This document shows, piece after piece, positions 29,301-36,509 of a stretch of 64,000 bases of DNA. Position 1 is the stretch's first letter. The number at the start of each line of letters is the position of its first letter. Source of the DNA: Arthrobacter sp. KBS0703 (lineage in GTDB: Bacteria; Actinomycetota; Actinomycetes; Actinomycetales; Micrococcaceae). A program made the translations under genes and the position numbers. The stretch is from NCBI RefSeq assembly GCF_002008315.2, contig NZ_MVDG02000001.1, positions 2,790,001 to 2,854,000 of the forward strand, in the 5' to 3' direction. The notes beneath the pieces are model-generated. The model was not told the origin of the DNA and searched no databases. It worked only from the letters and a program-made list of their open reading frames with translations.

Positions 29301-29829
29301 GGACCGCGGGCTCACCCGGAAAGCTTTCCTCCGGGTGGTCGGTCTGCGCGACGGCGGCCGGCAGAGCCTGCTGGTCTTCTTCCGTTTGTTCCTTCGGAGA
29401 GGCCCGGTTTTGATACTCGGTGAGAAGCGCAACCAACTCGCTCTGAGTTTGGTCCATCCCGAGCACTTTGGCCAGCCGGCCTGCGGTGTCCAGGGCACGG
29501 AAGGTATCGGCGTCGTCGAAGGTCTCATTGTGGGCCCAGCGGTTCCGTGCCTGGCGCAGCTCGGACGTGTGGCTGCGTGCGTCATGCGGGAGGTTGAAGG
29601 GGTAGCCAAGTGAGCCCATGGATTCAGTCATGATGCGCAGCTGCAGGCTGAGATCCGTGGGTGCGTAGGACTGCGCAGCGCGGCCAGCGTTCTCGTCCTT
29701 GTGCTGGATGATCTTGGTCCATGCCACGCCGGGGGCTACCTCAGCGAGCACTGCTGCGATGTAGGGCTCAAGGCCAACCGCCAAGGCCTCAAGGGCCCGG
29801 CCCACATACTCGCGGTTGGACAGACTCAT
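23353..29829 (-). CDS. HEPN-DUF4011-SF1 helicase-Vsr-like defence protein
   Basis: A 2158-aa multidomain protein. The N-terminus (1-140) is a Swt1-like HEPN domain with an intact RNxxxH motif at Arg95-His100. A transglutaminase-like domain with CLDTT (about 406) and GHAFLGYW lies around 385-440. A DUF4011-type region precedes Walker A GPPGTGKSQ (near 870); Walker B DEAS is near 1495, and HYRSQDE and VAVTRARRQ complete an SF1 helicase. A Vsr/MTES-type nuclease region spans about 1790-1890 and a DUF3320-like domain lies near the end. This resembles the DUF4011-helicase-Vsr (Hhe-type) antiphage proteins, here with added HEPN and transglutaminase parts. A TTG directly precedes the ATG at 29829. 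Confidence 0.85.
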   Translation of the reverse strand: MSLSNREYVGRALEALAVGLEPYIAAVLAEVAPGVAWTKIIQHKDENAGRAAQSYAPTDLSLQLRIMTESMGSLGYPFNLPHDARSHTSELRQARNRWAHNETFDDADTFRALDTAGRLAKVLGMDQTQSELVALLTEYQNRASPKEQTEEDQQALPAAVAQTDHPEESFPGEPAVHGPAISAAHVVVEVITADSLSYAMAHNGFRFVRQVKITNNGAEIRGAVVQVEASAQTGRISGDFQQYVDLAAGQTITLDDLNVPVQATTMYELADRQMGKVLVTVHSAGADAAVAELGRAEADLTLLPAQLWIAGRGLVSYEFLAAYVQPHHPSIAKLMSEAADILVQTTGSGSFDGYLEDGDRVDQIVFAIAQAMSARDIRYSMPPASWGLEGQQVRTPAQVLDDRLGTCLDTTLVLAAALEFCGIRPLLWLVEGHAFLGYWREEGSLSTAASDDVPELVSLVQRGFISLVETTLLTGSQPISAAALRSSPLNRYVESGNDEINAVTDVRRARLDGIYPLPARTTSDAGTHIVVNYVPETRTAPALPQKAPSSGGASRTASDVPPRVLQWKNALLDLSLRNRLINFTETARFPLAVPTAWMGAFEDLISKGTSVSLIPSNQISAIHQERGIRFGRDLPQDELADLLSSKKAVFAEVSEDGYSAKMRGLAYKAKTQLEETGANNLYLAIGSLMWELDGRALRSPLVLVPVKLTSAGKNGLYRVTLDETGQSTPNYCLLEKLAQSHDLRIPGLAEPEEDGSGIDLDAAFAAVRAAVSAKGLAFRVENTVDLSMLQFAKFRLWKDLDENWKEFTANSLVKHLISTPTELYSDNVPVTPDVDLDALAAQCPIPADSSQLEAVASAVAGQTFVLEGPPGTGKSQTITNLLTRAIADGKRVLFVAEKRAALDVVQRRLDDVGMGPFSLDLHDKGSKPAVVRAQIKHALELRLSANKQQLETASTDLASARRGLVRYANNVHEENGAQLSLYSARTKALTYEPDHATVPLSPELTASLNDSTLSSIRQVFRELPEFTDPVRPGPDHPWRFVSVAGGDQQEQQLLAAGRRLNEALNALRPTPGLPPVLDAAQTPADVVTLATLLQDRNVPLGTLDVVRSGDWSVNAEQLEKLVTAFASVQHPGLEHVAPGAMDLPLPEILGRAQQAAASGFWGRKKRLLAVAAELSPVLVSGAEIRHKELVPLLEKLVAVQHEVSGLRATRGSLPGLPADQQWNPLKPDAQADLRHRISWLRWAAQAVQPSPEPDAVSFQTELRTFLKDAPDVHQNVIGWLRELSHAWEEFLKIQGVGSDDLRAWTSERGFLAQWWETSVPRRLDAAGSVPLTRWLELIRHVEPLRTAGLVDARIAILDGELEADDAAAAFERGLAEGSLAERRIATGLSDFDTIVHERTIERFTSRAETVRELLKTNLAAEVLHSRTVSSSSTSGRMGELQRQLTRQRGGMSVRKLMEHYADLITGIMPCTLVSPDSVARFFPAKAGLFDIVVFDEASQIRVADAVGAMGRGASVVVVGDSKQMPPTSFAEISSDSGTDGDAEISVVEDMESILSECVEARVPRQWLSWHYRSQDESLIAFSNQQYYDSKLSSFPGPSHGAANAGVRGHGVNFVRVVGQFNRSGPSKVLRTNPVEAAAVVAEIRHRFDADPAGTPSVGVVTFNLQQRALIEGLLRDTEDPRIVGALDEDSEGLFVKNLENVQGDERDVILFSTGFSKNDKGYLPLNFGPLNRSGGERRLNVAVTRARRQVIVFSSFNPADLRSEETSSVGIKHLRSYLDLAEQGTAALPYDGRRAASIDLHREEIADALRDRGFVVATDVGLSDFKVDISVAVPDNPNRPLMAVLLDSPAWAARRTAGDRDGLPGDVLTRMMRWPSVQRVWLPAWLADRDAVLDKLEAALEEAYEAAAPASEPQDALTGGTPAVTRSGRRAAEAAAPEQEFVLVAGKDTSPLGPGTLLEASQANPRPATLVTAYAQSSYEPWTVRRFGGLEVLDTLRSRRSVTAVREAIQDVIAAEGPIHQERLAKLVCAAFELNKVNSQRANSVLDALDESLHYCDADGFSWDASVDREMWEQFRPNSADITRKPEHISVVEIRNAMVDIVRLSGGIAVDELHRETIRTFGGKRLTAGVTARLNEGLQYGVDTKRLELRGAFVQLAS

Positions 29830-30120
29830 CAAATTCCCCCATCTACGGCACCGGCATCAGTACCGTCATTCACTCGATGCAACCAATCATGGCATCCGGC
29901 ACTGACAATCCTGCGTGTCTGTTGGTTCTGGCGCCGCTCAGCGGTCCGGAAAACCGGTAAGTTACGGCCCGGACCAATTGAACCCGTCGTTTGCGGCCCT
30001 TTCGGCCCTCCCGACGCTACGGAAACGGAGAAAGAGCAGTCCGGCCGACACAGCGAGCTATGACCGCGGACGCCGCCGTTCCGCAGGGCCGGTGGGGCTG
30101 CGACCAAGTGGACTTCCGGC

Positions 30121-30810
30121 TTACCGTGCGATCCGCCCTTGAAGTTCTTCGTCGATCCTACGATTGCGCGCGCTGATGAAAGCGTTGCTGAGCCGTAGAT
30201 ACCCGAGGTATTCGTCACGGCCCTTCGGAACAGCTGGTGTGCTGAAGTCGGCAAACGGGTGGAAGAACCGGATTGTCCGGCCGTCATCCTCCACAAGGTC
30301 TTCCAGTAAAAAGAATCTGACGTACCCGGCGAAATCCCCGAACAGTGCGAAGAAGTCCGCATATCTGAGCAGGACCGCTGAGAGGGGGCTCTGCTCACCA
30401 AGATAGTGGCGGCGGATGCATTCCAGGGTCAGATCGAAGCGATCGGCGATCCTGGGATGGAGTCCGCGTGCACCATTAATCGTCGGCTTTCGGCCGATCC
30501 TGTTGCCTGGAAACACGAGCGCGCTTCCGGGGGTGTAGCCGAGGTACTCGGGTAGGTCGCCTTCCGGTATGTCTCGGATGACGTTACGAGCCTTCTTTCG
30601 CAGCCTGGTGGTGATCGTGTCGCTGGCGAGGAAGAAAACACCTGACAAGGATCGGTGCACGAGGTACCTGCGGGGTTCCATAGCCAGGTGGAAGTGCTGG
30701 CCGCTGGGCAACTCCTTGCTCCACAACAGCTGGTGGTACTTCCGCAGGGCGGGGCTGAAGGAGTCGGGGTCCTTGCCTGCCGGAGTATCTGAGTGGAAGT
30801 CGAAGGTCAT
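30121..30810 (-). CDS. DUF6994-like protein
   Basis: A 229-aa soluble protein. The opening MTFDFHSDTPAGKDPDSFSP and the LWSKELPSG block resemble a widespread uncharacterised family I know as DUF6994; the central RKPTINGARGLHPRIADRFDLTLECIRRHY is also well formed. I see no catalytic motif. It stands alone on the minus strand between the HEPN-helicase gene and a small membrane protein, with short gene-free flanks (29830-30120 shows nothing). Coding character is clear; function is unknown. Confidence 0.7.
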   Translation of the reverse strand: MTFDFHSDTPAGKDPDSFSPALRKYHQLLWSKELPSGQHFHLAMEPRRYLVHRSLSGVFFLASDTITTRLRKKARNVIRDIPEGDLPEYLGYTPGSALVFPGNRIGRKPTINGARGLHPRIADRFDLTLECIRRHYLGEQSPLSAVLLRYADFFALFGDFAGYVRFFLLEDLVEDDGRTIRFFHPFADFSTPAVPKGRDEYLGYLRLSNAFISARNRRIDEELQGRIAR

Positions 30811-31354
30811 CAGTGTCCCTCAAGTTCGATGCGGATTCCACGGCTGTGACTTTCACCAGGCTGAGCGCGCGGAGGTTGCTCCGCGTGCCTGATGGTCAGT
30901 TCAGTTGGCGCTATGAGAGCAAGCGACGGCAATAACCTTTTGTACTTCACTGTTGGAGACCCCCAAATCGTGCATGGTGCGCGTAGTGCGTGAATCGTCT
31001 CACGTGAACCCACTGGCAAAACCGGTCTTGATCCAATGCTTCCGTGTTCCTGCGCCAATGCTGAGAAGTAATCGCTGAGTCCTTGTAGACCTTGGGCTGG
31101 TCGCCCGGCCAAGGGCAGACGTGGAATGACGACGGCGGTATTCGCCTCCCGCCGTCGTCTTTCCAGACGCCACCCCACCAGAACTTACGGGTGCCCCAGA
31201 ACCTTCACCGCCATGTCCTTTAAGTGATGAGGGTGTCGAAGCCCTGCTCCATTGGTCTTCCAGCTGGATCCGGCCCGTGATGCGCGTCCACCGGGATCTT
31301 CTCGCTCAGCCCTCCCCCGCCGCCGGCCAGGTCACCGCGTCGACGGCTCCGTGG
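30811..31354. other. 544-base gap without a supported gene
   Basis: A minus-strand frame of 122 codons (30810-31178) has no ribosome site, no domain and Arg-rich composition typical of chance frames in GC-rich DNA. I see no RNA gene or strong terminator. It may hold the promoter of the DUF6994-like gene at its left end. Confidence 0.35.
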
Positions 31355-32074
31355 TCAGGGCACTCCCGCTGCTGCTTCAGCCGCCGCCAAGGCCTGGGAA
31401 AACCTGTCCACCGCGAGCTTGTACTCGCCCGGGGCACCAGCGGTTCTCTCAAGGTCGGCGGCGCGCATGGCCCTGAGCATGGCTGACGTGGTCGGAAGGG
31501 AAGTATCTGACATCGCGGGAAAGTCGAACTGCAGCTGCGGGTCCACCTCGTAGGTGAGCCAGCGCCGCTTCAGCAGATCGTGGCGGTCCGCGGTCCTTCC
31601 GTATTCCTTCAGCTCCGCCATGGAAAAATCAGCCAGCAACACGGCGTCCACGCCTGCGGCCTGGGACTCTGTTCGGACTGCCTCCCGCTGGCGGCCCAGG
31701 GCCTCTTCGGTCCCCAAAGCCAATGGTGTCACGCCCTTTTGGGCGAACTCTGCGTTGAATTGGTAGGCCCGGATCTGCGCCGGGGTCATGAAGTCAAGCT
31801 CGGCCGGGGATTTCTTGGCGAAATCCCTGACGCCATATGGGCTCGCAACACTGCTGCGGGGAACCGGGTAGAAGTACTTGCCGCCGAAAAACCCTGCCAC
31901 CGTTGCAATCCAGAAAACAAGATCGGGAGCATCGATCGACACTGCCCCCACCGCTGCGCCCACCGTGCATGCCGCGTGGCCGGTCGTGAAGAGAATTTTG
32001 GTCCGGCCGAGCCGGTGTACACGGCGGGGACGGTCCAGTTGCTTCTCATGGATTTTCTTAGCCCCAAAGCCCAA
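31355..32074 (-). CDS. Uncharacterised protein with two TM segments
   Basis: A 239-aa protein. After a basic N-terminus (about 25 residues rich in Lys, Arg and His), two hydrophobic segments follow (about 28-48, FTTGHAACTVGAAVGAVSI, and 53-66, VFWIATVAGFFGG). The remaining 170 residues are a soluble, mostly helical domain containing the DFMTPAQIRAYQFNAEFA block and an Ala-rich end. I do not recognise the family. Codon use and composition look genuine. It sits beside a decayed regulator gene at the edge of the island. Confidence 0.6.
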   Translation of the reverse strand: MGFGAKKIHEKQLDRPRRVHRLGRTKILFTTGHAACTVGAAVGAVSIDAPDLVFWIATVAGFFGGKYFYPVPRSSVASPYGVRDFAKKSPAELDFMTPAQIRAYQFNAEFAQKGVTPLALGTEEALGRQREAVRTESQAAGVDAVLLADFSMAELKEYGRTADRHDLLKRRWLTYEVDPQLQFDFPAMSDTSLPTTSAMLRAMRAADLERTAGAPGEYKLAVDRFSQALAAAEAAAGVP

Positions 32075-32232
32075 TCACTGGCGTTGCCCACCAGTCACGC
32101 TCCTCAGTAATTCCGGACGGCGCCTCCACCGTCACCTCGGACACCGGTGACGTGCTGCTGTGCGGCCCGCCGCGGTCAACCTGAACACCGGTGTAGGACT
32201 TGACCGTGTACGGTCCCCCCTCGCCAACACTA

Positions 32233-33445
32233 CCTCCGCGGGCTGCCCCGACGGGCTTGAGTCCAGATCCAGGACGAGGCGTGCCCTGCGCCGCGCCCAC
32301 GAACTGGTCATTTCCGGTGTCACGGGCCCGGAGATCCCCACCGGTCTGGCGGATTCGTGGCGCCGCTCCATGGCCTGGGCATCAGCCCGGATCAGCACAG
32401 CCCGCGGCACCTGCACGACGTCGCCGACGTCCTGGAGCAGCGGCGGGAGCACCGGCCGCAGCAGGTCATGCCGGCGCTCCACGACCTGGTGGCCGACGAT
32501 TCCACTTCCGGTCGGCACCTGCTGGTGCTGACCGACGCCCGCGGCGAGATCCTGTGGCGGGTGGGCAGCCCGGACGGATGCGGCGGGCGGACCGGCTGGA
32601 GTTCGCCGAAGGGGCGGACTGGTCCGAGGCCGGCATCGGCACCAACGCCATCAGCGAGGCGCTGGTCACCGGCCGGCCGGTGAAGCTGTTCTCCGCCGGG
32701 CACCTGGTCCGCACTCACCACGAGTGGGCCTGTACGGCGGCGCCCATCACGGACCCGGCCACGGGCCGGCTGCTGGGCGTGCTCGATGTTTCCGGGCCGC
32801 TGGACACCATCAGCGCGGACACGCCGCGGATGGTGCGGTGCGCGGTCGGGGTGGCGGAGTCACTGCTGGGAACGTCCGACGGCGACAGCCTCCTTGGGTG
32901 CTTCGTCTTCTGTTCATGCGTCCCGGCATGGTGTGCGCGACCCTGGTGTTGCGGTGTCGTCGCTGGAGTTGCTGGGCGACAGGCCTGCCGCGGTGTTTGG
33001 CTGACGGGAGCGGGGTACCGCTGACGCTGCGCCGGGCGGAGATCCTGGCGCTGCCGGATTCGCGGTCGCAGGGGTGGTCCGCGGAGGAGTTGGCCTACGA
33101 GCTGCACGGCGACGCGGGCACGCCGCACGGAGATTTTCCGGGTGCGGTCGATGCTCGTTGATGCGGTGGAATCGAACCCGTACTGGCTGGCTGCCGGACC
33201 GGCCGTACGTTCGGATTCGGGGGCGGCTGCTGCGGGACTGGCGGGTGGCCGATGCCCTGGAGGCGTATACCGCTCCCCTGCTCAGCCGATCCGGTGTTCT
33301 GCCGGTGCAGCTGCTGCGGGACCAGCTGGATCTGTCCGTCGGGGCGGCTGTGCGGGCCAGTGGGGACGCCGGGCTGCTGGTTCGATGCCTGTCCACGGAC
33401 ATGGGGGCTGGGGACTTTCAGGCCGTGGACGTGTTTGGAAGACGA
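32233..33445 (+). pseudogene. Decayed GAF-domain transcriptional regulator
   Basis: Pieces of one protein appear in order but in changing frames. They are ALRRAHELVISG..LADSWRRS near 32280, HLHDVADVLEQRREH..RHLLVLTDARGEILWRVG at 32395-32570, then LEFAEGADWSEAGIGTNAISEALVTGRPVKLFSAGH..GRLLGVLDVSGPLDT at 32590-32810. LTLRRAEILAL and SAEELAYELHGDAGTP lie at 33020-33125, and RVADALEAYTAPLLSRSG..LLRDQLDLSVGAAVRASGDAGLLVR at 33240-33400. This is the layout of an actinobacterial GAF-domain activator related to AcoR-type regulators. About five frameshifts make it non-functional, unless some are sequencing errors. Confidence 0.8.
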
Positions 33446-33585
33446 CGCAAGAGAGATACGTAAGGTCCGAACATCGAGGCACTGAATCCATGGGTGTCAG
33501 GCAGACGATCGCTGACCCGAACAGTCATGGCAAAATTCGACCCAGCGCGTCCGAGGTGCTTGGGAAGAGGCAGAAGCCTGTTGAC

Positions 33586-35820
33586 TTATTCGTCGTCGAC
33601 TTCGTCTGCGCTCTCCGCGGCGACCAGTTCGGCCTCGATCTGCTCTGAGTCTTGGACATCCTCGCCGACCTCGTTTCCTCCGTCATCTTCGCCAAGACTG
33701 GCGCGGTATTCGTTGCGAACCTCCCAGAGCGACTTCCCAGACCCTTGGATCTTCCAAAATCGCCAACCATTGATGCCGCCCCGATACAGGTCGGCCGAGT
33801 TGGCAGCCACCCCCGCCGCGGACGGCGTGTCATAACCGACATCGCCGACGAACACGCGCCCGTCGAGCCCGACTGCGGCGGTCGCACCGTTCAGGACAGC
33901 GGGACGAGCGACGAGCACGGTTCCCGGCTGAATGAGCCCCTCCGAGACAAGCAGAGCAAGGTCGACTTCCCCGGGAGCTTCAGGCTGCGCCGGCTGCGTT
34001 GCGAGTCCGATGTGTCCTGCTGGGGCAGGCCAAACCTTTAGGACCGACGCCGCGAGCGTGGCCGTACGCGCAGTGATCATCGTCTCGTCCCAATTGGTTG
34101 GGGCGGACTGAATGACATCGTTCGTGAGGAGCACGTCGTTGATGTTCTGAAAATGCTCTACCTTCGTCGCCCATGACCCGTTTGAAACCTTCGAATTCAG
34201 TTTCTGCGTCACCAAGGTGAGATTGCCGAGTTCGTGCAGAGTGCGGTCACGTGACGCCGCCTTCATTTCGGCTTCGTCAGGCGACCATATAGCTGGCCAG
34301 TTTGCCCGCCACTTCTGAGGGAGGAAGTGCTCGACCGTGCCGACCCCACGCGCGATCGGCCCCATACTGAGTGCATTCCAATCAGGGTAACCACGGCGGT
34401 AGTCTTCGAGCGCTTCAAGGATCATTCGAAGTCGAGCCCGGAGATACTTGTTGTATGCGGGCGCGCCCTTCAGCGCCGAGGTGACCTCTGCGTCGTCCGG
34501 CCAGTACCCGACGGGCGTCTTGTTCGAAGCGAGGTAGGACTGGACTTCAATGGCCAGACGATCGTGCGGCTGCTTGCTGAGGTGGACGATGAGGTCGACC
34601 ATGAATCGGTTTGTGCCCTGCGAGGGCGCTTTCACGATCGCGCGGCGGACGAACCAGCTTTCGAGGCGCTTGAGGATCTGGGTCTTGTCTTCTTCCGGAA
34701 CATCGGACTGCGGCTCCTCATCGAGCCAAATCAGCAGCGGTCGCACGACCTCGGAATCGAGAGTGCCGACGCGGTAACTGAACCATTGCGCCCTCGTCAA
34801 CGGACCGTTCACCGCCTGCGCCCCCTCGATCACGAACCGATATCTATCGGCCGCCGTCCTGATCTCCGGTAGCAAACTGGACAGGTCGGGCCGCTTGTCA
34901 GTCACGTAGCCCTTGAACTGCGTGAATAGCTCTCGGATCGGGAAGTCTTCGAGCAGTCGGGCGCGCAGCCAGTGCCAGAGGAACCAGGACGCGCGCGGGT
35001 GAGAGATGCGTCCGGCCGTGACCTGCGTGACCCACCACGGAGTCTCAAGTTCAGCCCAGTTACTGAGGTACGCGACTTCGACTTCCGCTTCGGTGCCGGC
35101 ATGATTCTGGAAGATAAAGTTCTTGATGAGGTCAGCGGCGCTCAGCGGCTCGCCCCGTGCATTCAGCGTCTCAAAGATCGCCTGCGCATCCTCTGTCGCG
35201 TCGAGCCGAATGCTCACGATCTCGAGCTGACCGGACACGGCATCAACGAGCAACTTTGCGCTGATCTCCAACTCGTCCGCTTTGTCGAGCCACGCGCCGA
35301 TGGAATCGCTGAAGTACTGATGCGCCTCTGCGAGCCGCGATGGCACGACGCTCGAGTAGTCAACTGGAGCAGGGGCGCTCATGACCGATTTGAATCCCAC
35401 CCGGTCGAGATTCGTCGGCCAGACCTTGTAGCAGTCCTCAGGCTTCTTGAGGAAGGCGGCCGGATTGACGATGAGCGGCTCGACCTGTGCCGCGAGCATC
35501 GTCAGACCGCGGTCGTCAAGCTGCGAGTGAAGTGAGTCGAGGAGGATCTGGAGCGTCGTGAGTCGCTGCTGACCATCGATGACACTCCACTCCTGCATGG
35601 TGCCAAGCGTGGAAGGCAGCTGCTGTACGACGAAAGCGCCGAGGAAGTGCGTAGCGGCCGGGTTCTTCGTCGCCAGAACATCAACGAGCCGCGCTATGTC
35701 CTCCCACAGGGGCTGCCATTGCCGCTCCTTGGACCAGACATAAGGGCGCTGGAAAAGAGGCACCACCAGTCTCGAGGGCTGATAGAAGACCTCCCGTGGA
35801 TTGACCTTCTCGGGCTTCAT
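33586..35820 (-). CDS. GmrSD-type (DUF262/DUF1524) restriction protein with C-terminal RAMA-like domain
   Basis: A 744-aa fusion. The DUF262 (GmrS-like, ParB/Srx fold NTPase) part shows VPLFQRPYVW at 20-29 and WSVIDGQQRLTTLQ at 78-91. The DUF1524 (GmrD-like, HNH) part around 490-590 has TVEHFLPQKW and LGNLTLVTQKLNSKVSN. Residues about 640-725 (GLIQPGTVL..GYDTPSAAG..NGWRFWKI) look like a RAMA domain, a module found with restriction and methylation enzymes and thought to recognise modified DNA. GmrSD enzymes cut modified, for example glucosylated, phage DNA. The last 30 residues are highly acidic. Confidence 0.82.
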   Translation of the reverse strand: MKPEKVNPREVFYQPSRLVVPLFQRPYVWSKERQWQPLWEDIARLVDVLATKNPAATHFLGAFVVQQLPSTLGTMQEWSVIDGQQRLTTLQILLDSLHSQLDDRGLTMLAAQVEPLIVNPAAFLKKPEDCYKVWPTNLDRVGFKSVMSAPAPVDYSSVVPSRLAEAHQYFSDSIGAWLDKADELEISAKLLVDAVSGQLEIVSIRLDATEDAQAIFETLNARGEPLSAADLIKNFIFQNHAGTEAEVEVAYLSNWAELETPWWVTQVTAGRISHPRASWFLWHWLRARLLEDFPIRELFTQFKGYVTDKRPDLSSLLPEIRTAADRYRFVIEGAQAVNGPLTRAQWFSYRVGTLDSEVVRPLLIWLDEEPQSDVPEEDKTQILKRLESWFVRRAIVKAPSQGTNRFMVDLIVHLSKQPHDRLAIEVQSYLASNKTPVGYWPDDAEVTSALKGAPAYNKYLRARLRMILEALEDYRRGYPDWNALSMGPIARGVGTVEHFLPQKWRANWPAIWSPDEAEMKAASRDRTLHELGNLTLVTQKLNSKVSNGSWATKVEHFQNINDVLLTNDVIQSAPTNWDETMITARTATLAASVLKVWPAPAGHIGLATQPAQPEAPGEVDLALLVSEGLIQPGTVLVARPAVLNGATAAVGLDGRVFVGDVGYDTPSAAGVAANSADLYRGGINGWRFWKIQGSGKSLWEVRNEYRASLGEDDGGNEVGEDVQDSEQIEAELVAAESADEVDDE

Positions 35821-36509
35821 GCCTTGTTCTCATTCGTCGCCATAACTGCATATTCCTAGCTGGGTGAATCAATTGTCATTCGCCGTCATAGGCTCCCCGC
35901 AAGGGATGGCCCGAGACAAGCCCAAAGCTGAACCTACACAGCGCAGCCGCCGTTCAGGATTACCAAGGGTCTCGACGCGCCGCGCCAATCCTCAATTGAC
36001 GTTGGGGTTCGTCGCATGCACGTAGCTCTAGTGCAACGAAGACTTCTGCAATCAACGTCACCCTGATCAGGCCCCTATGCGGGCTGTTTTCGGGTCCATC
36101 AGAGGGCCTTAGTGGCCCAAAGAGCAACAAAGCGAGCTGTGACCACTCAGACTGGTCGCTGTGCGTTTAATAGGGGATCCCCCTTGCGGGCTGTTCCAAG
36201 CGACAAATAGCGCCGTGAAAAGCCGCCATGCACCTGCTGAAAAGCACAACCGTGACCAATATGCACCGCTATCCTGCTTGTTGCTCAGGTTCGCCCTCAG
36301 AAAGGGGCTATAGACAATAGTTCGTATAGGGTGTCGCAGCACCTCGCCCACCGTCACTCTCGGTGACGAGTCTCCATCCAGGTTTGTCCCAAAGACAATC
36401 ATTACCGTGATTTACGTCACCGTCGGGCCGCCGAGAACTGCGCATGATCGGCTGGGATAACGGGGATGCTGCCACGCCGGCGACCTGTCGACCGATAAGA
36501 TCGTGTCCC
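35821..36509. other. About 690-base divergent intergenic region
   Basis: This lies between the GmrSD-like gene and the C5 methyltransferase gene and is less G/C-biased than its surroundings. It has an imperfect long-range inverted repeat (TGACGTTG at 35997-36004, CAACGTCA at 36053-36060, with inner pairing near 36009 and 36032) and a small hairpin at 36104-36118. No supported ORF lies inside; the methyltransferase frame is open from 36444. Confidence 0.4.

Noticed and set aside
30810..31178. A 122-codon minus-strand frame upstream of the DUF6994-like gene
   Set aside because: It has no ribosome site and no domain, and its Arg/Pro-rich composition is typical of chance frames.
36109..36402. 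A 97-codon frame in the GmrSD/methyltransferase gap
   Set aside because: It has no start signal, unusual composition and no conserved motif; it overlaps the probable promoter region.
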